Assembly: GCF_900105535.1 (NCBI RefSeq)
Contig: NZ_LT629779.1
Coordinates: 186,001-250,000, forward strand
Direction of reading: 5' to 3'
DNA: 64,000 bases
Source of the DNA: Pseudarthrobacter equi
GTDB taxonomy: Bacteria > Actinomycetota > Actinomycetes > Actinomycetales > Micrococcaceae
The translations under genes and the position numbers were made by a program. Numbering within the stretch: position 1 is the first letter of the stretch; every line of letters begins with the position of its first letter. The notes beneath the pieces are model-generated. The model made no database searches. It was not told the origin of the DNA and was given only the letters and a program-made list of their open reading frames with translations. Below, one piece after another: positions 36,471 through 44,779 of the stretch.

Positions 36471-37214
36471 TCAGGAGTCCGCAAGGCGGCGGGCAATGCC
36501 CCGTGCCGCCGTCTGCAGCGCGGGCACCAGCGCCTGCAGCCGCATCTCTTGGAGCGGAACCACGACGCCGAGCGAGGCCACTGCGCGCTGGCGGCGGTTG
36601 AGGACGGGCACTGCAATGCCCCAGGTGTCCGGATCCACCACACCCTTCAGCTGGGCGAACCCCTGGTGCGACGTCTCGGCCAGGAGGGTGCGTACATCGC
36701 CACTGGTCAGCCTGCCTTCGGGATCGGAAAACTGGGCAAGGTAGCTGGCCTGGAGCCCTTTCTCCTGGTGCGCCATCAGCGACAGCCCGGCGGAGGAGAT
36801 GTGGATGGGCATCCTGCCTGCCACCTGTGCACGGTTGGCCACCGAGCCCCGCCGCGAGAGCCGCTCCACGAACAAGGCGTCCCACCCGTCCAGCACCGCC
36901 AGGTTCACGTTCTGATTGAGGACGTGCTGGATGTCCTCCATGAACGGCATGGCCGCTTGCCGCAGTGCCAAAGCCGGGGATGCACGGTTTACCAGCTCCC
37001 AAAGCCGGAGGCCCGGCCGGACCATCCCGCCGGGTTCAGTCTCGAGCAGCCCGTGGCCGGCGAGCTGGCCCACCAGCCGGTGCGTGGTGGTCAGCGGCAG
37101 CCCGGCCCGTGTGGCCAGGTCGGAAAGCTGCAGGGCGCCCACGTCCTGCGGAAAGGCGGAGATCAGCCGGACTATCCGGTCCACCACCGAGTCCCCCGAT
37201 TGTGAGTTCGCCAC
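36471..37214 (-). CDS. IclR-family regulator, probably of pobA
   Basis: 247 residues. The N-terminal winged helix has LQLSDLATRAGLPLTTTHRLVGQLAGHGLLE (split: LQLSDLATRAGLPLTT, THRLVGQLAGHGLLE). The C-terminal effector domain has HISSAGLSLMAHQ and VDPDTWGIAVPVLN. Same strand and 103 bases upstream of pobA, the arrangement of PobR-type regulators that respond to 4-hydroxybenzoate. No gene symbol is given because the effector is inferred. Confidence 0.88.
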   Translation of the reverse strand: MANSQSGDSVVDRIVRLISAFPQDVGALQLSDLATRAGLPLTTTHRLVGQLAGHGLLETEPGGMVRPGLRLWELVNRASPALALRQAAMPFMEDIQHVLNQNVNLAVLDGWDALFVERLSRRGSVANRAQVAGRMPIHISSAGLSLMAHQEKGLQASYLAQFSDPEGRLTSGDVRTLLAETSHQGFAQLKGVVDPDTWGIAVPVLNRRQRAVASLGVVVPLQEMRLQALVPALQTAARGIARRLADS

Positions 37215-37307
37215 CGCCGCACCTTCCGTTCAATGGGAAGTCCAGCGTACCGCGGCGGGCCCCGGAAGGACCCGCGCCCCGGAAGGCCGGCCGGGGCTGG
37301 AAGGCGG

Positions 37308-38384
37308 TCAGGCCGGCGTCGTGCCCTGCCCTGGGCCCCGCCTGAGGCGGCGCCACGCCGCGGGAGCCAGCACCACGGCAATGCCCACGGCCGCGCCGAT
37401 GACAGTTTCGATGATGCGGTCGCGCAGCAGCGCGGACGGCGAGGCGGGGACCACCAGGAGGGTGGAGATGAGGGCCAGGGGCGTCACGAAAACCTGGGCC
37501 AGCAGGTACTGGCGGATGATGAACATCTCCGCCCCGAACTGGCAAAGGGCCATCACCAGCACGGTCTGCCACGGCTCCAGGCCCAGCAGCAGGACCGCCG
37601 CCAGGACCAGCAAGCCAAGGACCGTGCCGACGATTCGCTGGACGCCGCGCCGGATCCGGTGCCGGGTGGTGTGGCCCACCAGGGGCACCACCGCGGCCAC
37701 CATGGCCCAATAGTTGTGCCCGAACCCCAACTGCTGCCCGGCCCAGGTGGCCAGCGATCCCGCCAGGCCCGCCGCCACCAGGTAGCCGAGGCCTTCAAGC
37801 CAGGCGGTCCGCTTCTCCGCCGCCGTGCGCCGGATGCGGGGCGGCCACGCCCACGGGGTGCGGTGGCTGGGCAGGATCCGGGACGAAAAGCCGATCAGCA
37901 GGCACAGCACGGTGGTGAGGACCGCAACCAGCATGCCCTGCCACAGTGGCGGCTGGTTGGGGATGGAAGCGATGGCCGCGAACGCAAAGATGTGGAACAG
38001 GGACCCGCCCGGGCGCAGCCGCAGCCAGGAAATGGCCACGGAACAGCCGCCCGCCACCAGGGTGGTGGCCAGGACCAGGAGCCAGGTGGTGGCGGTGCGG
38101 TCAAGGCCCCACGCCGTTTCGATCCGGGCGGACAGGGCGGCCAGCAGCATCACCAGGAGCATCAGGAGACCGGCGCGCAGCTGCAGCGCGAAGCGGGCGG
38201 CGTGCGGTTCGCCGCGGCCGTAGATTCCGGTGAAGGCGCCGAAGGACGCGAAAATGGCCAGGTCCAGCCGGCCCAGGAGCACCAGGGTGATCAGCGGGAC
38301 GAACACGCCGGTGGCGCAGCGGAGTGCGGGGTGGTGGTCCTTGTTGCCTGGACCAATGCTGAACATCTCAGCAAGCAACTTCAC
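37308..38384 (-). CDS. FUSC-family membrane protein (aromatic acid exporter-like)
   Basis: 358 residues from the GTG at 38384, with GGAAGG upstream; the open frame runs on to 39362 but that part is antisense to the ACT gene. Two blocks of hydrophobic helices (about 25-175 and 200-335) are separated by a charged linker HRTPWAWPPRIRRTAAEKR. Features of the fusaric acid resistance-like group are visible, such as LGFGHNYWAMVAAVVPLVGH and RGVQRIVGTVLGLL. Family members export aromatic carboxylic acids or similar compounds, which fits the pobA neighbourhood, but the substrate is not known. Confidence 0.85.
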   Translation of the reverse strand: MKLLAEMFSIGPGNKDHHPALRCATGVFVPLITLVLLGRLDLAIFASFGAFTGIYGRGEPHAARFALQLRAGLLMLLVMLLAALSARIETAWGLDRTATTWLLVLATTLVAGGCSVAISWLRLRPGGSLFHIFAFAAIASIPNQPPLWQGMLVAVLTTVLCLLIGFSSRILPSHRTPWAWPPRIRRTAAEKRTAWLEGLGYLVAAGLAGSLATWAGQQLGFGHNYWAMVAAVVPLVGHTTRHRIRRGVQRIVGTVLGLLVLAAVLLLGLEPWQTVLVMALCQFGAEMFIIRQYLLAQVFVTPLALISTLLVVPASPSALLRDRIIETVIGAAVGIAVVLAPAAWRRLRRGPGQGTTPA

Positions 38385-38498
38385 GTGGGCAGCGCCTTCC
38401 TGCGGTAACCGGTTGTCCTGATGGGCGGCCGGCCGCACTGACGTTCCTGGTAAATCGTACGGTGGAGGCCGCCGAACCCGCCCATTAAATTCCCTTGA

Positions 38499-39392
38499 AT
38501 GGAATCGGCAGGCAACGCGGCAGAAACAGGTTCCACGAATGCTTGGGTCATGAAGCGCGCACCACGGGCCACGCCCGCCGCCGAACTGAGCTGCGAAGTC
38601 TGCGGCATGATGCCCGAGCCGCCCAAGGCCCGCCTGACCGCAGCCAACGTGGCCGTGATGCTGCCCATCGAGCTGCTGGTCCATGCCCTGGTGGTGGAAA
38701 CCCACCTGCCGTATGTGGCGAAAGTACTGGTGCTCACGCTGACGGCCACCGTGCTGGTGATCTGGGTGGCCGAACCCTCCGCTGCCCGGATCCTGCGCGG
38801 CTGGCTGCACGCTCCGGCGCTGCGCCACCGGAGGAAGCTGGGAGCCGCGCCGGCACTGTGGCGGGCGCGTACGGTCCTGCGGGACGAGCCCGGTTCGCTC
38901 GAGAAAATCACGGGCACCCTGGCCCGGAACGGCATCAACATCCTGGGCATCCACGTCCATCCGGTCCCGGGCGGCGTGCTGGATGAGTTTGTGCTGGCCG
39001 CCCCCGGAACCATGGGTGAGCGGGAACTGCTGGAGGCATTGCACGACGGCGGCGGCAGCCGGGTGCACGTTTGGCCCACCACCGCGCTGGCCATGGCCGA
39101 CGGCCAGACCCGGGCCCTCAGCCTCGCGGCGAGGATCGCCGACGCCCCGGACGAACTGCCCCTCGCCGTGGCCGAGCTGCTCGGCGCGCGGATCGTGCCG
39201 TCGTCGGGCGCTCCCCTGAAGATGCCCGACGACGGGACCCACCTCAAGGTCCCCACGGCATGGCACGGGCCCCTCGTCTTCGCCCGGCCGGGCGAGCCCT
39301 TCACCCCTGCCGAATCGGCGCGCGCCCACCGGCTGGCCGAGCTCGCGGAGATCCTGGCTCACCGCCCTGCCGGATCTCCGGCAGCAGGCTGA
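38499..39392 (+). CDS. Membrane-anchored ACT-domain protein
   Basis: 297 residues (265 or so if started at the later ATG 38550). A CEVC motif (C32, C35) precedes two membrane helices (about 47-68 and 73-92). An ACT regulatory domain follows at about 124-190 (TVLRDEPGSLEKITGTLARN, then INILGIHVHPVPGGVLDEF). The C-terminal third has DELPLAVAELLGARIVP and no family I recognise. Probably senses a small molecule at the inner membrane face. Divergent from the FUSC gene with 114 bases between. Confidence 0.72.
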   Translation: MESAGNAAETGSTNAWVMKRAPRATPAAELSCEVCGMMPEPPKARLTAANVAVMLPIELLVHALVVETHLPYVAKVLVLTLTATVLVIWVAEPSAARILRGWLHAPALRHRRKLGAAPALWRARTVLRDEPGSLEKITGTLARNGINILGIHVHPVPGGVLDEFVLAAPGTMGERELLEALHDGGGSRVHVWPTTALAMADGQTRALSLAARIADAPDELPLAVAELLGARIVPSSGAPLKMPDDGTHLKVPTAWHGPLVFARPGEPFTPAESARAHRLAELAEILAHRPAGSPAAG

Positions 39393-39475
39393 GCCCCAAA
39401 CCTCACGATCCGGCCGGGAGTTTTCCGGTCACAATTCGTTTGCAAGGCTTTTGCGGCCCTTTCTCAGCCAAAACC

Positions 39476-39534
39476 TTGACAGTGGCGGGAGTCACTTTTA
39501 CCTTTGATTTTGGGATCCCAATTTGGGATCCCAA
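39476..39534 (+). promoter_or_regulatory. Promoter with tandem GntR-type operators for the hydantoinase-type operon
   Basis: Consensus TTGACA (39476-39481), 17-base spacer, TACCTT (39499-39504). Directly downstream, two identical 12-base palindromes TTGGGATCCCAA at 39510-39521 and 39523-39534, centres 13 bases apart, cover the expected transcription start. Best candidate for binding by the GntR regulator encoded second in the operon. The rest of the 272-base gap (to 39664) shows only AAGGAG before the GTG start. Confidence 0.8.
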
Positions 39535-39664
39535 AAGTTATCCGGCCCCGCTCGATGCTCCGGATCATCCAGCGACTGCCCGCGCCGGCAGGCCACAACG
39601 GCCTGCCAAGTACGCACCCGCAACTTTGCATCCCGCCCATAAACTTCCCCGTGAAGGAGAAGCT

Positions 39665-41023
39665 GTGTCCATCCCCAATACCGATACAACGGAACTTCCT
39701 GCCGACCCGACAGCACCGAACGCCGAGCAACCCGGAAAGGGCGGCACGCAACGGCGCAGCGCCGTCCGCTGGCGGCTTTTCCTCCTGCTGCTGGTCCTGG
39801 TTTCAGTCAACTACATTGACCGTGGCTCCATTTCCGTGGCCCTGCCCATCATCCAAAAGGAATTCAACCTACCGCCCGAACTCGTGGGCCTGCTGCTGTC
39901 CGCTTTTTTCTGGACCTACGCCCTGATGCAGGTTCCCGTGGGCTGGCTGATCGACAAGTTCGGCCCCCGCAAGGTGATGACGGCTTCCTGCATCGGCTGG
40001 GGTGCTGCCACCGCAGCGTCCGGCATGGCAGGCGGCTTCCTGAGCATGTTCATCGCCCGGCTCGGCATCGGCGTGACCGAGGCGGGCGTCATGCCCGCCG
40101 GCGGCAAGCTCAACGCCATCTGGATGCACAAGTCCGAACGCGGCCGCGGCGCAACCATCCTCGACGCTGGAGCGCCCCTGGGTGCAGGGCTCGGCGGCAT
40201 CATCATCGCCTTCCTCATTGCCTCCACCGGGAGCTGGCGCTGGTCCTTCGTCATCGCCGGTGCCGCCACCGTCCTCATGGGCCTCGCCGTGTGGTGGTAC
40301 GTGCGGGACAATCCCCGCCAGCACAAGGGCGTCAACGATGCCGAGGCGGCCTACATTGAGGCCTCGCATGCCGCCGAGGACGCCGAGGCAGCCGTGGATG
40401 GCAGCCTGGGCAAGCGCGGCCTGCTTCCCTACCTGAAATTCCGTTCCTTCTGGGCCATGTGCCTGGGTTGGCTGGGATTCAACGGGGTGTTCTACGGCCT
40501 GCTGACCTGGGGCCCGCTGTACCTGGCCCAGGCGAAGGGGTTTGACCTGAAGACCATCGGCTGGTCCACGCTGGTGATTTTCGGCGCGGGGTTCGTCGGC
40601 GAGATCATCGGCGGCACCATCGCCGACAAGTGGCGCGCCTCCGGTGCTTCAGCCAACCTGGTGATGCGGACCCTCCTGGGCATCTCGAGCGCGGTAGTCA
40701 TTGGCGGGCTGGTGGGCGTGACGGTGGTCCCCGACGCCACCACGGCCGTGGTCCTGCTCTCGCTGGTCCTGTTCTTCCTCCGCTGGGTGGGCCTGTTCTG
40801 GAGCATTCCCTCCATCCTGGGCGGCCGCACCAATGCCGGCGTTCTGGGCGGAGCCATGAACCTCAGCGGCAACATCTCGGGCTTCGTTACCCCCATCGTG
40901 GTGGGCCTGATTGTCGGAGCCACCGGTTCCTACACCTGGGCGCTGCTGTACTTCGTGGGTTCCGCGGTGATCATGGGCGTCTCAGTCCTCACCCTGAACT
41001 ACAACAAGCGGCTTCCTGTCTAA
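39665..41023 (+). CDS. MFS transporter, anion:cation symporter type
   Basis: 452 residues from the GTG at 39665, which has AAGGAG 6 bases upstream. Twelve membrane helices; NYIDRGSISVALPIIQKEFN, the GWLIDKFGPRKVM loop and RLGIGVTEAGVMPAG are hallmarks of the ACS family that imports sugar acids and other organic anions. First gene of an operon with a GntR regulator, a racemase-fold protein, a hydantoinase-like amidohydrolase and a second racemase-fold protein, so it probably imports their substrate. Confidence 0.92.
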   Translation: MSIPNTDTTELPADPTAPNAEQPGKGGTQRRSAVRWRLFLLLLVLVSVNYIDRGSISVALPIIQKEFNLPPELVGLLLSAFFWTYALMQVPVGWLIDKFGPRKVMTASCIGWGAATAASGMAGGFLSMFIARLGIGVTEAGVMPAGGKLNAIWMHKSERGRGATILDAGAPLGAGLGGIIIAFLIASTGSWRWSFVIAGAATVLMGLAVWWYVRDNPRQHKGVNDAEAAYIEASHAAEDAEAAVDGSLGKRGLLPYLKFRSFWAMCLGWLGFNGVFYGLLTWGPLYLAQAKGFDLKTIGWSTLVIFGAGFVGEIIGGTIADKWRASGASANLVMRTLLGISSAVVIGGLVGVTVVPDATTAVVLLSLVLFFLRWVGLFWSIPSILGGRTNAGVLGGAMNLSGNISGFVTPIVVGLIVGATGSYTWALLYFVGSAVIMGVSVLTLNYNKRLPV

Positions 41024-41101
41024 GCTGACCCTCGCAGGGAAACTTGCAACCGACGCCCCCGCAGCCGGGAGCAGTGCCGAACAAGATCCGAATGGAGCAT
41101 C

Positions 41102-41785
41102 ATGCTGACCGCAGAAGAGACCCAGGACAAGGACCGCCCCCTTCGCGAGACTGTCCGGGACACCCTCCGCACCCGGATTTTCGAAGGACACTACGCTCCC
41201 GGCACACGGTTGGTGGAACGGGACCTGGCCGCCGAGTTCTCCGTATCCCGGCTGCCGGTCCGTGAGGCCCTGCGCATGCTCCGCCAGGAAGGCCTCATCA
41301 GTGACCGCGGTGCCCGCGGGGCTGAGGTGAGCAGCCTCAGCCCCAAGGACGTGGAGGACCTCTTCGACGTCCGGCAGTCCCTTGAGGTGCTGGCCTGCCG
41401 GCTCGCAGCCAGGCGTGCCACCAAGCAGGACCTCGCCTACCTCAAGGGACTGCTGGATGACGCGGAAGCCTTCCTGGCCAAGGGCTCTGTGATGGAGGCG
41501 CACCGCTCCAACAGCGAATTCCACGACGCCATCACCGGCATTGCGGACAACAACTTCCTCAAGTCCGCCCTGGAACCCCTCCAGGGGCGCATGCACTGGC
41601 TGTTCCGGCATGTCAGCGACCTGCCCGAGCTCATCCGCGAACACCGTGAGCTGTACTCCGCCATCGCCAGCGGCGATCCGGACAAGGCAGCCGTCCAGTC
41701 CGCATCCCACATTGGAAAGTACCGGGACCAGTTTCCCGAGGACTTCCAGAAGACCGAACCAGAATTCCACCGGAAGAGAAAATGA
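41102..41785 (+). CDS. GntR-family regulator with FCD domain
   Basis: 227 residues. The winged helix has GTRLVERDLAAEFSVSRLPV followed by REALRMLRQEGLIS. The FCD effector domain shows the metal/ligand residues in the helices EAHRSNSEFHDAITGIA, LQGRMHWLFRH and EHRELYSAIASGD. Its ATG follows the transporter by 78 bases and its stop overlaps the next gene (ATGA). It likely represses its own operon through the TTGGGATCCCAA pair and is released by the imported substrate. Confidence 0.93.
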   Translation: MLTAEETQDKDRPLRETVRDTLRTRIFEGHYAPGTRLVERDLAAEFSVSRLPVREALRMLRQEGLISDRGARGAEVSSLSPKDVEDLFDVRQSLEVLACRLAARRATKQDLAYLKGLLDDAEAFLAKGSVMEAHRSNSEFHDAITGIADNNFLKSALEPLQGRMHWLFRHVSDLPELIREHRELYSAIASGDPDKAAVQSASHIGKYRDQFPEDFQKTEPEFHRKRK

Positions 41786-42570
41786 AACTCCTGGTCATCA
41801 ACCCCAACATCAGCGCCGATGTCACGGCACTGATCGAGTCCGAGGCGCTCCGTTCCTCCTCCCCCGGCACCGAACTGCTGGTGCGGACGGCGGCCCACGG
41901 CGTCGAATACATCGAGACCCGCTTCGAATCCCTCATCGCCGCGGGCGCGGTGGCTGAAATCATCGCCGAACACACCGGTCCCGGCGCCGACCCGGTGGAC
42001 GCGGTGGTGGTTGCAGCGTTCGGTGACCCCGGGATGCCGGCCCTCAAGGAACTGGCGGACATTCCCGTCATCGGCATCACCGAAGCCGCGCTGTGCGCAG
42101 CGGCACTGCAGGGCCACCGCTTCTCCATCATCGCCATCTCGGACCGGATCAAGCCCTGGTACCGCGAGTGTGTGGAGCGGTTCGGCCTGGCCGGCCGGCT
42201 GGCGTCCATCCGCTCCATCAACGAGTCCCTCGGCAGCATAGCCGCCGTCCAGGAGGACTTCCGGGAAACCCTGCTGGCACTGAGCCGGCAGGCCGTGGCC
42301 GAGGACGGCGCCGACGTCGTCATTCTTGCCGGGGCCCCGCTGGCCGGGCTTGCCCGCGAACTCAAGGGCCAGATACCGGTCCCCGTGGTTGACGGCATTT
42401 CGGCCGGCATCCGCATGGCAGAAGCAGTGGCCGCCCTGCAGTCCGGAACCCACCGCGCCGGCGCCTTCGCACCGCCCCCGGCCAAGGACCGCAAGGGACT
42501 CTCCGGCACCCTGGACGCGGCCCTCGCCGCCCGCCAGCAGCATGCCGGCACGGCGCAGCCCACCGTCTGA
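41782..42570 (+). CDS. Hydantoin/Asp-Glu racemase-family protein lacking both catalytic cysteines
   Basis: 262 residues. The fold is clear from MKLLVINPNIS, AFGDPGMPALKEL, PVIGITEAALCAAAL, LAGRLASIRS and VPVVDGISAGIRMAE. In hydantoin racemases the two catalytic cysteines lie in ACFGDPG and LGCAGM; here those positions read AAFGDPG (A79) and LAGAPL (G184). The only cysteines, C105 and C130, are elsewhere. The protein therefore should not racemise by the known two-cysteine mechanism; it may have another reaction or a binding role. It is inside the operon by a 4-base overlap with gntR. Confidence 0.85.
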   Translation: MKLLVINPNISADVTALIESEALRSSSPGTELLVRTAAHGVEYIETRFESLIAAGAVAEIIAEHTGPGADPVDAVVVAAFGDPGMPALKELADIPVIGITEAALCAAALQGHRFSIIAISDRIKPWYRECVERFGLAGRLASIRSINESLGSIAAVQEDFRETLLALSRQAVAEDGADVVILAGAPLAGLARELKGQIPVPVVDGISAGIRMAEAVAALQSGTHRAGAFAPPPAKDRKGLSGTLDAALAARQQHAGTAQPTV

Positions 42571-42601
42571 GCCACACGACCCAAACCTAAGGAGGACACC
42601 G

Positions 42602-44035
42602 ATGTCCCACCAGCCAGAACTTGTCATAGCCAACGCCACCGTGGTCAACAGCGACGGCCGCCAGGAAGCCCACATCGTGGTTTCCGGGGGCCGGATCGCA
42701 GCCCTTGTGGACGCCGCCCAACCCATCCCGGCGGCGGACCGCACCATCGACGCGGCGGGCAGGCTGGTGATCCCCGGCGGCGTGGACGGCCACTGCCACG
42801 TAGCGCAGGTGACCGGACGCTTCCGCACCCTGGACGACTACCGCACCACGTCTACCGCAGCCCTCTGGGGCGGCACCACCACCATCATCGACTTCGGCAT
42901 CCCCCGCGACGCCCAGGAAACGCCGCTCGCGGCGGTCCTGCACAAAAAGGAACTCGCCACGCAGTCACGCTGCGACGTGACCCTCCACGGCGCCGTGGTC
43001 ACCTGGGACGAAACCGTCCCCTGGCAGCTCGAGCAGCTCGCAGCGGAGGGGGTCCGCTCCGTGAAGATGTACACCACCAACCGCGGCACCACCATGGCCG
43101 ACGGCAACACCATCCTGAAAGTCATGCGCGAAATGGTGCGCCTGGACGGGCTGGCCTACATCCACGCCGAGCACGACCCCATCATTGCCGACTGCACCGA
43201 ACAGCACGCCCAGGACGGCCGGATCGGCATCGAACACCTGCACAGGACCCGGCCCGAACTGGCCGAGGAGATCTCCGTAAAGGAGACCCTGGCCATGGCC
43301 GAGTACACGGGGGCGCCGGTGTACTTTGTCCACCAGTCCACGCCGGGGGCCGTAGACCTCGTGTCGCAGGCACGCGAACGCGGGCTGGAGGCCTACTCGG
43401 AGACGTGCCCGCACTACGTCACCCTCGATGACTCCGTGTACGCCTCCACCTTTCCGGAGTGGTTCGCCTGCTGCCCGCCCATGCGCAGCGCGGAAACCGT
43501 GGCAGCCCTCAAGGAGCGGCTGGTCTCCGGCGCCATACACACCATGGCCTCGGACCATTCCTGCTACGACCTGTCCCAAAAGCGCGAGCGCACCGATGAC
43601 GTGCGCGCCATGCCGCACGGACTGCCGGGAGTGGAAACGCGGATGCCTGTCACGTTCACGGCGATGACGTCCGCCGGCGCCACGGTGGAACAGTTCGTCA
43701 GCGCCTTCTCATCGGAACCCGCCCGGATCAACGCCGTTCCCGGCAAGGGCCGCATTGCCGAGGGGTTCGACGCCGACCTGGTGGTGTTCGACCCCGCCGA
43801 GGAACGCGCGGTCAACGGCACCGCCTTGCATATGGGAACGGACTTCTCGCCCTTTGAGGGGCGGGCACTCACGGGCTGGCCCGCCGTCGTGGTTTCCAAC
43901 GGCCGGGTGGTCCTGGACGCGGACGGCTTCCACGATCCGGGCGCCGCGGGCCGCTTCATCAACCGCAACGGCTTCCGGCAGCATCAGTCCGCCGTCACGG
44001 AATCCGCCGCCCCACTCCCCGCCGCTGCCCTCTAG
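42602..44035 (+). CDS. Dihydropyrimidinase/D-hydantoinase-like cyclic amidohydrolase
   Basis: 477 residues. Metal ligands of the amidohydrolase fold are in place: GHCHV (usually HxH), the carbamylated lysine in SVKMYTT, HAEHD, FVHQST and SDHSCY. CPHYVTLDD and the C-terminal FDADLVVFDP strand are also typical. Members open cyclic ureides or imides (hydantoins, dihydropyrimidines, allantoin). AAGGAGG precedes the ATG. No N-carbamoyl amidohydrolase follows; instead there is a decarboxylase-like protein, so the ring substrate may not be a normal amino acid hydantoin. Confidence 0.92.
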   Translation: MSHQPELVIANATVVNSDGRQEAHIVVSGGRIAALVDAAQPIPAADRTIDAAGRLVIPGGVDGHCHVAQVTGRFRTLDDYRTTSTAALWGGTTTIIDFGIPRDAQETPLAAVLHKKELATQSRCDVTLHGAVVTWDETVPWQLEQLAAEGVRSVKMYTTNRGTTMADGNTILKVMREMVRLDGLAYIHAEHDPIIADCTEQHAQDGRIGIEHLHRTRPELAEEISVKETLAMAEYTGAPVYFVHQSTPGAVDLVSQARERGLEAYSETCPHYVTLDDSVYASTFPEWFACCPPMRSAETVAALKERLVSGAIHTMASDHSCYDLSQKRERTDDVRAMPHGLPGVETRMPVTFTAMTSAGATVEQFVSAFSSEPARINAVPGKGRIAEGFDADLVVFDPAEERAVNGTALHMGTDFSPFEGRALTGWPAVVVSNGRVVLDADGFHDPGAAGRFINRNGFRQHQSAVTESAAPLPAAAL

Positions 44036-44043
44036 GAGTTTCC

Positions 44044-44769
44044 ATGCCCGCAACCATCCGCCCCCGCAGGATCGGCATGATCGTGCCGTCTTCCAACACC
44101 TGCCTGGAGCCGCAGACCTACCGGATCCTGGGCGCCCGCACCGACGTCACCGTGCACTTCACCCGGATCCCGGTCACCCGCATCGCACTGGACGATTCCT
44201 CCAACAGGCAGTTCGACCCCGCAGTCATGCAGGGCGCAGCACAGCTGCTGGCGACGGCGGACGTGGACGTGATTGCCTGGAACGGCACCTCCGGTTCCTG
44301 GCTGGGTTCGGCGCACGACCAGGAACTGGCCGACGGGATCACCGGCGCCACCGGCATACCCGCCACCACGTCAACACTTGCCTACTTCGAGGCCTTCCGG
44401 ACGTTCGGGACGGAACGGATCGGCCTCTTCACGCCGTACACGGAGGACGTGAACCACCAGGTCATCGCGTCCTATGAACGGGAAGGCATCAAGACCATGG
44501 ACCACAGGGCGCTGGGCCTGAGCGACAACGAGTCCTTTGCCCGGGTCACCGACGACGAGATGCGCCCGGGGTCCCGGGAGCTCGCAGCCGTGGCCCCCGA
44601 CGCGCTGGTGTACCTGTGCACCAACCTGTACGGGGCCAATATCACCGCGGAAATCGAGGAGACCACCGGGGTGCCGGTGCTGGACTCCGTGGCGGTGACG
44701 CTCTGGCACGCCCTGAAACTCGCGGGCGCGCCGCTGCTGGAACCGCGCTGGGGCCGGCTGCTGGCGTAG
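44044..44769 (+). CDS. Arylmalonate decarboxylase / maleate isomerase-family protein
   Basis: 241 residues. The fold motifs are GMIVPSSNTCLEP, AWNGTSGSW, LFTPYTEDVN and VYLCTNLYGA. Two-cysteine members (maleate isomerase) have Cys just before TSGS; here it is Gly81 (G-T-S), while the C-terminal cysteine is kept (C192). The characterised arylmalonate decarboxylase has this same Gly plus single-Cys pattern, and converting its Gly to Cys makes it a racemase. Decarboxylation of a malonate-type product is therefore the better guess. Last gene of the operon, 8 bases after the amidohydrolase. Confidence 0.85.
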   Translation: MPATIRPRRIGMIVPSSNTCLEPQTYRILGARTDVTVHFTRIPVTRIALDDSSNRQFDPAVMQGAAQLLATADVDVIAWNGTSGSWLGSAHDQELADGITGATGIPATTSTLAYFEAFRTFGTERIGLFTPYTEDVNHQVIASYEREGIKTMDHRALGLSDNESFARVTDDEMRPGSRELAAVAPDALVYLCTNLYGANITAEIEETTGVPVLDSVAVTLWHALKLAGAPLLEPRWGRLLA

Positions 44770-44779
44770 GCGGTGACGG

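Noticed and set aside
38385..39362. Long N-terminal extension of the FUSC frame
   Set aside because: Antisense to the ACT-domain gene and without membrane segments; the GTG at 38384 with GGAAGG fits better.
39071..39664. 198-codon N-terminal extension of the MFS transporter frame
   Set aside because: Runs through the end of the ACT gene, the promoter and the tandem operators; the GTG at 39665 with AAGGAG is the real start.
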